Shown in pieces: positions 35,601 through 47,119 of a stretch of DNA of 64,000 nt (positions are counted from its first letter, which is position 1; the number at the start of each line of letters is the position of its first letter). The stretch comes from Tupaia tana (lineage: Eukaryota > Chordata > Mammalia > Scandentia > Tupaiidae): NCBI GenBank assembly GCA_026018925.1, contig JAKSZU010000329.1:62001-126000 (forward strand). Reading direction: 5' to 3'. The notes beneath the pieces are model-generated. The model worked only from the letters and a program-made list of their open reading frames with translations, was not told the DNA's origin and did not search any database. The position numbers and the translations under genes are program-made.

Positions 35601-37450
35601 CTGTCTCCTCATATTTTTTGGTAATTTTTTCTTTGTACGATTTTTTTAAAGGTAGAATTTCTCTGTCGCTCTCATCTCCATCTTTTGTTTTGTTAATAAG
35701 CCCTTCTGCTCCTTTCTCCCAGGCAGGAGAGTTGAGCCATTCTCTGAGAAGATTCCACATGGATACTGGGAACTAGATATTTCACGGCTCAGGAGAAATG
35801 AAGATTTTCTACTCATAATTCAACCCCCAGCACGCAAAGCTAGTGTGGTAGGGAGCCCCTCTGGCCTTCTATCTCTGTCTCTGTGTCTCTGAGGTCTCTG
35901 TCTCTCTCTGCTCCTGTCTCCTCTTTTTTTTGGTAATTTTTCTTTTTTATGATTTTTTTAAAGGTAGAATTTCTCTCTGGCGCTCAGCTCCATCTTTTGT
36001 TTTGTAAATAAGCCCTTCTGCTCCTTCCTCCCAGGCAGGAGAGTTGAGCCACTCTCTGAGAAGATTCAACATGGATACTGGGAAAAAGATATTTCAGGGC
36101 TCAGGAGAAAGGAAAATTTTCTACTCATAATTCAGCCTCCAGCAGGCAAAGCTAGTGTGGTAGGGAGCCCCTCTGGCCTTCTATCTCTGTCTCTGTGTCT
36201 CTGAGGTCTCTGTCTCTCTCTGCTCCTGTCTCCTCATTTTTTTTTGGTAATTTTTCCTTTTTACGATTTTTTTAAATGTAGAATTTCTCTCTGGCTCTCA
36301 GCTCCATCTTTTGTTTTTTAATAAGCCCTTCTGCTACTTTCTCCCAGGCAAGAGAGTTGAGCCATTCTCTGAGAAGATTCCACATGGATACTGGGAACTA
36401 GATATTTCAGGGCTCAGGAGAAATGAAGATTTTCTACTCATAATTCAGCCTCCAGCAAGCAAAGCTAGTGTGCTAGGGAGCCCCTCTGGCCTTCTATTAC
36501 TGTCTCTGTGTCTCTGAGATCTCTGTCTCTCTCTGCTCCTGTCTCCTCATTTTCTTTGGTAATTTTTCCTTTTTACGATTTTTTTAAAGGTAGAATTTCT
36601 CTCTGGCGCTCAGCTCCATCTTTTGTTTTGTTAATAAGCCCTTCTGCTCCTTTCTCCCAGGCAGGAGAGTTGAGCCATTCTCTGAGAAGATTCCACATGG
36701 ATACTGGGAACTAGATATTTCAGGGCTCTGGAGAAATGAAGATTTTCTACTCATAATTCAGCCTCCAGCAGGCAAAGCTAGTGTGGTAGGGAGCCCCTCT
36801 GGCTTTCTGTCTCTGTCTCTGTGTCTCTGAGGTCTCTGTCTCTCTCTGCTCCAGTCTCCTCATTTTTTTTTTGGTAATTTTTCCTTTTTACGTTTTTTTT
36901 AAAGGTAGAATTTCTCTCTGGCTCTCAGCTCCATCTTTTGTTTTGTTAATAAGCCCTTCTGCTCCTTTCTCCCAGACAGGAGAGTTGAGCCATTCTCTGA
37001 GAAGATTCCACATGGAGACTGGGAACTAGATATGTCAGGGCTCAGGAGAAATGAAGATTTTCTACTCATAATTCAGCCTCCAGCAAGCAAAGCTAGTGTG
37101 GTAGGGAGCCCCTCTCGCCTACTATCCCTGTCTCTGTGTCTCTGAGGTCTCTGTCTCTCTCTGCTCCTGTCTCCTCATTTTTTTTTCGGTAATTTTTCCT
37201 TTTTACGATTTTTTTAAAGGTAGAATTTCTCTCTGGCTCTCAGCTCCATCTTTTGTTTTGTTAATAAGCCCTTCTGCTCCTTTCTCCCAGGAAGGAGAGT
37301 TGAGCCATTCTCTGAGAAGATTCCACATGGATACTGGGAACTAGATATTTCAGGGCTCAGGAGAAATGAAGATTTTCTACTCATAATTCAGCCTCCAGGA
37401 AGGAAAGTTAGTGTGGTAGGGAGCCCCTCGGGCCTTCTATCTCAGTCTCT

Positions 37451-37766
37451 GTGTCTCTGAGGTCTCTGTCTCTCTCTGCTCCTGTCTCCTCATTTTTCTT
37501 TTTGGTAATTTTTCCTTTTTACGATTTTTTTAAAGGTAGAATTTCTCTCTGGCTCTCAGCTCCATCTTTTGTTTCGTTAATAAGCCCTTCTGGTCCTTTC
37601 TCCCAGGCAGGAGAGTTGAGCCATTCTCTGAGAAGTTTCCACATGGATACTGGGAACTAGATATTTCACGGCTCAGGAGAAATGAAGATTTTCTACTCAT
37701 AATTCAGCCTCCAGCAAGCAAAGCTAGTGTGGTAGGGAGCCCCTCTGGCCTTCTATCTCTGTCTCT
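37451..37766 (+). repeat. Hybrid monomer marking a one-monomer deletion in copy 1
   Basis: The left part has TTTTTCTTTTTGG. The right part has TTTCGTTAATAAG, CTTCTGGTCC, GAAGTTTCC and TTTCACGGCTC. In copy 2 the same marks are divided between two neighbours: the monomer from 51,889 has TTTTTCTTTTTGG with GAAGATTCC, and the one from about 52,206 has CATTTATTTTTTTGG with TTTCG, CTTCTGGTCC, GAAGTTTCC and TTTCACGG. A similar two-monomer pair also stands at 34,623-35,250. Copy 1 therefore most likely lost one unit by exchange between neighbours, with the switch point between about 37,500 and 37,575. Confidence 0.8.
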
Positions 37767-38394
37767 GTGTCTCTGAGGTCTCTGTCTCTCTCTGCTCCTG
37801 TCTCCTCATTTTTTTTTGGTAATTTTTCCTTTTTACGATTTTTTTAAAGGTAGAATTTCTCTGTCGCTCTCAGCTCCATCTTTTGTTTTGTTAATAAGCC
37901 CTTCTGCTCCTTTCTCCCAGGCAGGAGAGTTGAGCCATTCTCTGAGAAGATTCCACATGGATACTGGGAACTAGATATTTCAGGGCTCAGGAAAAATGAA
38001 GATTTTCTACTCATAATTCAGCCCCTAGCACGCAAAGCTAGTGTGGTAGGGAGCCCCTCTGGCCTTCTATCTCTTTCTCTGTGTCTCTGAGGTCTCTGTC
38101 TCTCTCTGCTCCTCTCTCCTCATATTTTTTTTGTAATTTTTCTTTTTTATGATTTTTTTAAAGGTAGAATTTCTCTCTGGCTCTCAGCTCCATCTTTTGT
38201 TTTGTTAATAAGCCCTTCTGCTCCTTCCTCCCAGGCAGGAGAGTTGAGCCATTCTCTGAGAAGATTCCACATGGATACTGGGAACTAGATATTTCAGGGC
38301 TCAGGAGAAAGGAAGATTTTCTACTCATAATTCAGCATCCAGCAGGCAAATCTAGTGTGGTAGGGAGCCCCTCTGGCCTTCTATCTCTGTCTCT

Positions 38395-41204
38395 GTGTCT
38401 CTGAGGTCTCTGTCTCTCTCTGCTCCTGTCTCCTCATTTTTTTTGGTAATTTTTCCTTTTTACGATTTTTTTAAATGTAGAATTTCTCTCTAGCTCTCAG
38501 CTCCATCTTTTGTTTTGTTAATAAGCCCTTCTGCTACATTCTCCCAGGCAGGAGAGTTGAGCCATTCTCTGAGAAGATTCCACATGGATACTGGGAACTA
38601 GATATTTCAGGGCTCAGGAGAAATGAAGATTTTCTACTCATAATTCAGCCTCCAGCAAGCAAAGCTAGTGTGGTAGGGAGCCCCTCTGGCCTTCTATTAC
38701 TGTCTCTGTGTCTCTGAGGTCTCTGTCTCTCTCTGCTCCTCTCTCCTCATTTTTTTTGTTAATTTTTCCTTTTTACGATTTTTTTAAAGGTAGAATTTCT
38801 CTCAGGCTCTCAGCTCCATCTTTTGTTTTGTTAATAAGCCCTTCTGCTCCTTTCTCCCAGTCAGGAGTGTTGAGCCATTCTCTGAGAAGATTCCACATGG
38901 ATACTGGGAACTAGATATTTCAGGGCTCTGGAGAAATGAAGATTTTCTACTCATAATTCAGCCTCCAGCAGGCAAAGCTAGTGTGGTAGGGAGCCCCTCT
39001 GGCTTTCTATCTCTGTCTCTGTGTCTCTGAGGTCTCTGTCTCTCTCAGCTCCTGTCTCCTCCTTTTTTTGTAATTTTTCTTTTTTATGATTTTTTAAAGG
39101 TAGAATTTCTCTCTGGCTCTCAGCTCCATCTTTTGTTTTGTTAATAAGCCCTTCTGCTCCTTCCTCCCAGGCAGGAGAGTTGAGCCATTCTCTGAGAAGA
39201 TTCCACATGGATACTGGGAACTAGATATTTCAGGTCTCAGGAGAAAGGAAGATTTTCTACTCATAATTCAGCCTCCAGCAGGCAAAGCTAGTGTGGTAGG
39301 GAGCCCCTCTGGCCTTCTATCTCTGTCTCTGTGTCTCTGAGGTCTCTGTCTCTCTCTGCTCCTGTCTCCTTATTTTTTTGGGTAATTTTTCTATTTACGA
39401 TTTTTTTAAATGTAGAATTTCTCTCTGGCTCTCAGCTCCATCTTTTGTTTTGTTAATAAGCCCTTCTGCTACTTTCTCCCAGGCAAGAGAGTTGAGCCAT
39501 TCTCTGAGAAGATTGCACATGGATACTGGGAACTAGATATTTCAGGGCTCAGGAGAAATGAAGATTTTCTACTCATAATTCAGCCTCCAGCAAGCAAAGC
39601 TAGTGTGCTAGGGAGCCCCTCTGGCTTTCTGTCTCTGTCTCTGTGTCTCTGAGGTCTCTGTCTCTCTCTGCTCCTGTCTCCTCATTTTTTTTTGGTAGTT
39701 TTTCCTTTTTAGGATTTTTTTAAAGGTAGAATTTCTCTCTGGCTCTCAGCTCCATCTTTTGTTTTGTTAATAAGCCCTTCTGCTCCTTTCTCCCAGACAG
39801 GAGAGTTGAGCCATTCTCTGAGAAGATTCCACATGGATACTGGGAACTAGATATGTCAGGGCTCAGGAGAAATGAAGATTTTCTACTCATAATTCAGCCT
39901 CCAGCAAGCAAAGCTAGTGTGGTAGGGAGCCCCTCTGGACTTCTATTACTGTCTCTGTGTCTCTGAGGTCTCTGTCTCTCTCTGCTCCTCTCTCCTCATT
40001 TTTTTTGTTAATTTTTCCTTTTTACGATTTTTTAAAAGTAGAATTTCTCTCTGGCTCTCAGCTCCATCTTTTGTTTTGTTAATAAGCCCTTCTGCTCCTT
40101 TCTCCCAGTCAGGAGTGTTGAGCCATTCTCTGAGAAGATTACACATGGATACTGGGAATTTGATATTTCAAGGCTCAGGAGAAATGAAGATTTTCTACTC
40201 ATAATTCAGCCTCCAGCAAGCAAAGCTAGTGTGGTAGGGAGCCCCTCTGGCCTTCTATCTCTGTCTCTGTGTCTCTGAGGTCTCTGTCTTTCTCTGCTCC
40301 TGTCTCCTCATTTTTTTTGGTAATTTTTCCTTTTTACGATTTTTTTAAATGTAGAATTTCTCTCTGGCTCTCAGCTCCATCTTTTGTTTTGTTAATAAGC
40401 CCTTCTGCTACTTTCTCCCAGGCAAGAGAGTTGAGCCATTCTCTGAGAAGATTGCACATGGATACTGGGAACTAGATATTTCAGGGCTCAGGAGAAATGA
40501 AGATATTCTACTCATAATTCAGCCTCCAGCAAGCAAAGCTAGTGTGCTAGGGAGCCCCTCGGGACTTCTATCTCTGTATCTGTGTCTCTGAGATCTCTGT
40601 CTCTCTCTGCTCCTGTCTCCTCATTTTTCTTTGGTAATTTTTTTTTTACGATTTTTTTAAGGGTAGAATTTCACTCTGGCGCTCAACTCCATCTTTTGTT
40701 TTGTTAATAAGCCCTTCTGCTCCTTTCTCCCAGGCAGGAGAGTTGAGCCATTCTCTGAGAAGATTCCACATGGATACTGGGAACTAGATATGTCAGGGCT
40801 CAGGAGAAATGAAGATTTTCTACTCATAATTCAGCCTCCAGCAAGCAAAGCTAGTGTGGTAGGGAGCCCCTCTGGCCTTCTATTACTGTCTCTGTGTCTC
40901 TGAGGTCTCTGTCTCTCTGCTCCTCTCTCCTCATTTTTTTTGTTAATTTTTCCATTTTACGATTTTTTTAAAGGTAGAATTTCTCTCTGGCTCTCAGCTC
41001 CATCTTTTGTTTTGTTAATAAGCCCTTCTGCTCCTTTCTCCCAGTCAGGAGTGTTGAGCCATTCTCTGAGAAGATTCCACATGGATACTGGGAATTTGAT
41101 ATTTCAGGGCTCAGGAGAAATGAAGATTTTCTACTCATAATTCAGCCTCCAGCAAGCAAAGCTAGTGTGGTAGGGAGCCCCTCTGGCCTTCTATCTCTGT
41201 CTCT
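38395..41204 (+). repeat. Three-monomer sub-repeat inside super-repeat copy 1
   Basis: Monomers with AAATGTAGAATTT begin at about 38,395, 39,333 and 40,269, spaced 938 and 936 bp. Each group of three also contains a monomer with TTTTTGTTAATTTTT and AGTCAGGAGTGTTGAG (about 38,708, 39,953, 40,890), though its place in the group varies. GAAGATTGCACATGG marks two of the groups. The irregular placement suggests conversion or exchange after triplication. Confidence 0.65.
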
Positions 41205-44200
41205 GTGTCTCTGAGGTCTCTGTCTCTCTCTGCTCCTGTCTCCTCATTTTTCTTGTTGGTAATTTTTCCATTTTACGATTGTTTTAAAGGTAGAATTTCT
41301 CTCTGGCTCTCAGCTCCATCTTTTGTTTCGTTAATAAGTCCTTCTGCTCCTTTCTCCCAGGCAGGAGAGTTGAGCCATTCTCTGAGAAGATTCCACATGG
41401 ATACTGGGAACCAGATATTTCAGGGCTCTGGAGAAATGAAGATTTTCTACTCATAATTCAGCCTCCAGCAGGCAAAGCTAGTGTGTTAGGGAGCCCCTCT
41501 GGCTTTCTATCTCTGTCTCTGTGTCTCTGAGGTCTCTGTCTCTCTCTGCTCCTGTCTCCTCTTTTTTTTTTGTAATTTTTCTTTTATGATTTTTTTAAAT
41601 GTAGAATTTCTCTCTGGCTCTCAGCTCCATCTTTTGTTTTGTTAATAAGCCCTTCTGCTCCTTTCTCCCAGGCAGGAGAGTTGAGCCATTCTCTGAGAAG
41701 ATTCCACATGGATACTGGGAACTAGATATTTCAGGGCTCAGGAGAAATGAAGATTTTCTACTCATAATTCAGCCTCCAGCAAGCAAAGCTAGTGTGGTAG
41801 GGAGCCCCTCTGGCCTTCTATCTCTGTCTCTGTGTCTCTGAGGTCTCTGTCTCTCTCTGCTCCTGTCTCCTCATTTATTTTTTTGGTAATTTTTCCTTTT
41901 TACGATTTTTTTAAAGGTAGAATTTCTCTGTCGCTCTCAGCTCCATCTTTTGTTTTGTTAATAAGCCCTTCTGCTCCTTTCTCCCAGGCAGGAGAGTTGA
42001 GCCATTCTCTGAGAAGATTCCACATGGATACTGGGAACTAGATATTTCAGGGCTCAGGAGAAATGAAGATTTTCTACTCATAATTCAGCCCCCAGCAAGC
42101 AAAGCTAGTGTGGTAGGGAGCCCCTCTGGCTTTCTATCTCTGTCTCTGTGTCTCTGAGGTCTCTGTCTCTCTCTGTTCCTGTCTCCTCATTTTTTTTTTG
42201 GTAATTTTTGCTTTTTACGATTTTTTTAAAGGTAGAATTTCTCTCTGGGTCTCAGCTCCATCTTTTGTTTTGTTAATAAGCCCTTCTGTTCCTTTCTCCC
42301 AGGCAGGAGAGTTGAGCCATTCTCAGAGAAGATTCCACATGGATACTGGAACTAGATATTTCAGGGCTCAGGAGCAATGAAGATTTTCTACACATAATTC
42401 AGCCTCCAGCAAGCAAAGCTAGTGTGGTAGGGAGCCCTCTGGCCTTCTATCTCTGTCTCTGTGTCTCTGAAGTCTCTGTCTCTCTCTGCTCCTGTCTCCT
42501 CATTTTTTTGGGTAATTTTCCCTTTTTACGATTTTTTTAAAGGTAGAATTTCTCTCTGGCTCTCAGGTCCATCTTTTGTTTTGTTAATAAGCCCTTCCGC
42601 TCCTTTCTCCCAGGCAGGAGAGTTGAGCCATTCTCTGAGAAGTTTCCACATGGATACTGGGAACTAGATACTTCAGGGCTCAGGATAAATGAAGATTTTC
42701 TACTCATAATTCAGCCTCCAGCAAGCAAAGCTAGTGTGGTAGGGAGCCACTCTGGCCTTCTATTTCTCTCTCTGTGTCTCTGAAGTCCCTGTCTCTCTCT
42801 GCTCCTGTCTCCTCATTTTTTTTGGTAATTTTTCCTTTTTACGGTTTTTTTAAAGGTAGAATTTCTCTCTGGCTCTCAGCTCCATCTTTTGTTTTGTTAA
42901 TAAGCCCTTCTGCTCCTTTCTCCTAGGCAGGAGAGTTGAGCCATTCTCTGAGAAGATTCCACATGGATACTGGGAACTAGATATGTCAGGGCTCAGGAGA
43001 AATGAAGATTTTCTACTCATAATTCAGCCTCCAGCAAGCAAAGCTAGTGTGGTAGGGAGCCCCTCTGGCCTTCTATCTCTGTCTCTGTGTCTCTGAGGTC
43101 TCTGTCTCTCTCTGCTCCTGTCTCCTCTTTTTTTTTGGTAATTTTTCTTTTTTATGATTTTTTAAAGGTAGAATTTCTCTCTGGCTCTCAGCTTCATCTT
43201 TTGTTTTGTTAATAAGCCCTTCTGCCTCTTCCTTCCAGGCAGGAGAGTTGAGCCATTCTCTGAGAAGAATCCACATGGATACTGGGAACTAGATATTTCA
43301 GGGCTCAGGAGAAAGGAAGATTTTCTACTCATAATTCAGCCTCCAGCAGGCTTAGCTAGTGTGGTAGGGAGCCCCTCTGGCCTTCTATCTCTGTCTCTGT
43401 GTCTCTGAGGTCTCTGTCTCTCTCTGCTCCTGTCTCCTCATTTTTTTTGGTAATTTTTCATTTTTACGATTTTTTTAAATGTAGAATTTCTCTCTGGCTC
43501 TCAGCTCCATCTTTTGTTTTGTTAATAAGCCCTTCTGCTACTTTCTCCCAGGCAAGAGAGTTGAGCCATTCTCTGAGATGATTCCACATGGATACTGGGA
43601 ACTAGATATTTCAGGGCTCAGGAGAAATGAAGATTTTCTACTCATAATTTAGCCTCCAGCAAGCAAAGCTAGTGTGCTAGGGAGCCCCTCGGGACTTCTA
43701 TCTCTGTCTCTTTGTCTCTGAGATCTCTGTCTCTCTCTGCTCCTGTCTCCTCATTTTTCTTTGGTAATTTTTCCTTTTTACGATTTTTTTAAAGGTAGAA
43801 TTTCTCTCTGGCGCTCAGCTCCATCTTTTGTTTTGTTAATAAGCCCTTCTGCTCCTTTCTCCCAGGCAGGAGAGTTGAGCCATTCTCTGAGAAGATTCCA
43901 CATGGATACTGGGAACTAGATATTTCAGAGCTCTGGAGAAATGAAGATTTTCTACTCATAATTCAGCCTCCAGCAGGCAAAGCTAGTGTGGTAGGGAGCT
44001 CCTCTGGCTTTCTGTCTCTGTCTCTGTGTCTCTGAGGTCTCTGTCTCTCTCTGCTCCTGTCTCCTCATTTTTTTTTTTGGTAATTTTTCCTTTTTACGAT
44101 TTTTTTAAAGGTAGAATTTCTCTCTGGCTCTCAGCTCCATCCTTTGTTTTGTTATTAAGCCCTTCTGCTCCTTTCTCCCAGGCAGGAGAGTTGAGCCATT

Positions 44201-47119
44201 CTCTGAGAAGTTTCCACATGGATACTGGGAACTAGATATTTCAGGGCTCAGGAGAAATGAAGATTTTCTACTCATAATTCATCCTCCAGAAAGCAAAGCT
44301 AGTGTGGTAGGGAGCCCCTCTGGCCTTCTATCTCTGTCTCTGTGTCTCTGAGGTCTCTGTCTCTCTCTGCTCCTGTCTCCTCATTTTTTTTTGGTAATTT
44401 TTCCTTTTTACGATTTTTTTAAAGGTAGAATTTCTCTGTCGCTCTCATCTCCATCTTTTTTTTTGTTAATAAGGCCTTCTGCTCCTTTCTCCCAGGCAGG
44501 AGAGTTGAGCCATTCTCTGAGAAGATTCCACATGGATACTGGGAACTAGATATTTCAGGGCTCAGGAGAAATGAAGATTTTCTACTCATAATTCAGCCCC
44601 CAGCACGCAAAGCTAGTGTGGTAGGGAGCACCTCTGGCCTTCTATCTCTGTCTCTGTGTCTCTGAGGTCTCTGTCTCTCTCTGTTCCTGTCTCCTCATTT
44701 TTTGTTTTGGTAATTTTTTGCTTTTTACGATTTTTTTAAAGGTAGAATTTCTCTCTGGCTCTCAGCTCCATCTTTTGTTTTGTTAATAAGCCCTTCTGCT
44801 CCTTTCTCCCAGGCAGGAGAGTTGAGCCATTCTCTGAGAAGGTTCCACATGGATACTGGGAACTAGATATTTCAAGGCTCAGGAGAAATGAAGATTTTCT
44901 ACTTATAATTCAGCCTCCAGCAAGCAAAGCTAGTGTGGTAGGGAGCCCCTCTGGCCTTCTATCTCTGTCTCTGTGTCTCTGAAGTCTCTGTCTCTCTCTG
45001 CTCCTGTCTCCTCATGTTTTTTTGGTAATTTTTTCTTTTTACGATTTTTTTTAAAGGTAGAATTTCTCTCTGGCTCTCAGCTCCATCTTTTGTTTTGTTA
45101 ATAAGCCCTTCTGCTCCTTTCTCCCAGGCAGGAGAGTTGAGCCATTCTCAGAGAAGATTCCACATGGATACTGGGAACTAGATATTTCAGGGCTCAGGAG
45201 AAATGAAGATTTTCTACTCATAATTCCGCCTCCAGCAAGCAAAGCTAGTGTGGTAGGGAGCCCTCTGGCCTTCTATCTCTGTCTCTGTGTCTCTGAAGTC
45301 TCTGTCTCTCTCTGCTCCTGTCTCCTCATATTTTTTTGGTAATTTTTCCTTTTTACGATTTTTTTAAAGGTAGAATTTCTCTCTGGCTCTCAGCTCCATC
45401 TTTTGTTTTGTTAATAAGCCCTTCTGCTCCTTTCTACCAGGCAGGAGAGTTGAGCCATTATCTGAGAAGATTCCACATGGATACTGGGAACTAGATATTT
45501 CAGGGCTCAGGAGAAATGAAGATTTTTCTACTCATAATTCAGCCTCCAGCAAGCAAAGCTAGTGTGCTAGGGAGCCCCTCGGGACTTCTATATCTGTCTC
45601 TGTGTCTCTGAGATCTCTGTCTCTCTCTGCTCCTGTCTCCTCATTTTTCTTTGGTAATTTTTCTTTTACGATTTTTTTAAAGGTAGAATTTCACTCTGGC
45701 GCTCAACTCCATCTTTTGTTTTGTTAATAAGTCCTTCTGCTCCTTTCTCCCAGGCAGGAGAGTTGAGCCATTCTCTGAGAAGATTCCACATGGATACTGG
45801 GAACTAGATATTTTCAGGGCTCTGGAGAAATGAAGATTTTCTACTCATAATTCAGCCTCCAGCAGGCAAAGCTAGTGTGGTAGGGAGCCCCTCTGGCTTT
45901 CTGTCTCTGTCTCTGTGTCTCTGAGGTCTCTGTCTCTCTCTGCTCCTGTCTCCTCATTTTTTTTTTTGGTAATTTTTCCTTTTTACGATTTTTTTAAAGG
46001 TAGAATTTCTCTCTGGCTCTCAGCTCAATCTTTTGTTTTGTTAATAAGCCCTTCTGCTCCTTTCTCCGAGACAAGAGAGTTGAGCCGTTCTCTGAGAAGA
46101 TTCCACATGGATACTGGGAACTAGATATGTCAGGGGCTCAGGAGAAATGAAGATTTTCTACTCATAATTCAGCCTCCAGCAAGCAAAGCTAGTGTGGTAG
46201 GGAGCCCCTCTGGCCTTCTATTACTGTCTCTGTGTCTCTGAGGTCTCTGTCTCTCTCTGCTCCTCTCTCCTCAATTTTTTTGTTAATTTTTCATTTTTAC
46301 GATTTTTGTAAAGGTAGAATTTCTCTCTGGCTCTCAGCTCCATCTTTTGTTTTGTTAATAAGCCCTTCTGCTCCTTTCTCCCAGTCAGGAGTGTTGAGCC
46401 ATTCTCTGAGAAGATTCCACATGGATACTGGGAATTTGATATTTCAGGGCTCAGGATAAATGAAGATTTTCTACTCATAATTCAGCCTCCAGCAAGCAAA
46501 GCTAGTGTGGTAGGGAGCCCCTCTGGCCTTCTATCTCTGTCTCTGTGTCTCTGAGGTCTCTGTCTCTCTCTGCTCCTGTCTCCTCATTTTTCTTTTTGGT
46601 AATTTTTTCCATTTTACGATTGTTTTAAAGGTAGAATTTCTCTCTGGCTCTCAGCTCCATCTTTTGTTTCGTTAATAAGTCCTTCTGCTCCTTTCTCCCA
46701 GGCAGGAGAGTTGAGCCATTCTCTGAGAAGATTCCACATGGATACTGGGAACTAGATATTTCAGGGCTCTGGAGAAATGAAGATTTTCTACTCATAATTC
46801 AGCCTCCAGCAAGCAAAGCTAGTGTGGTAGGGAGCCCCTCTGGCCTTCTATCTCTGTCTCTGTGTCTCTGAGGTCTCTGTCTCTCTCTGCTCCTGTCTCC
46901 TCATTTTTTTTGGTAATTTTTCCTTTTACGATTTTTTTAAAGGTAGAATTTCTCTGTCGCTCTCATCTCCATCTTTTGTTTTGTTAATAAGCCCTTCTGC
47001 TCCTTTCTCCCAGGCAGGAGAGTTGAGCCATTCTCTGAGAAGATTCCACATGGATACTGGGAACTAGATATTTCAGGGCTCAGGAGAAATGAAGATTTTC
47101 TACTCATAATTCAGCCCCC

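Larger units (their letters stand above)
32685..47119 (+). repeat. Super-repeat copy 1 (14,435 bp, 46 monomers)
   Basis: From AGCACGCAAAG at 32,685 the sequence aligns with that from 47,120 at an offset of 14,435-14,438 bp for about 4.8 kb, including rare marks: GTGTCTTGAGG, TTTTTGTTTTGGTAATTTTTGC, CTCCCATGCAGGAG, CTCTGAATCTCAGC, GTTAATCAGCCC and GAGTTTAGCCATTATCTGAG. Beyond the one-monomer difference at 37.5 kb the offset is about 14,760-14,780. Left of 32,685 the sequence does not match the left flank of copy 2, so this is where the super-repeat begins. Inside it, CTCTGGCGCTCA monomers and AAATGTAGAATTT monomers recur every few units, a sign of older nested duplication. Confidence 0.88.
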
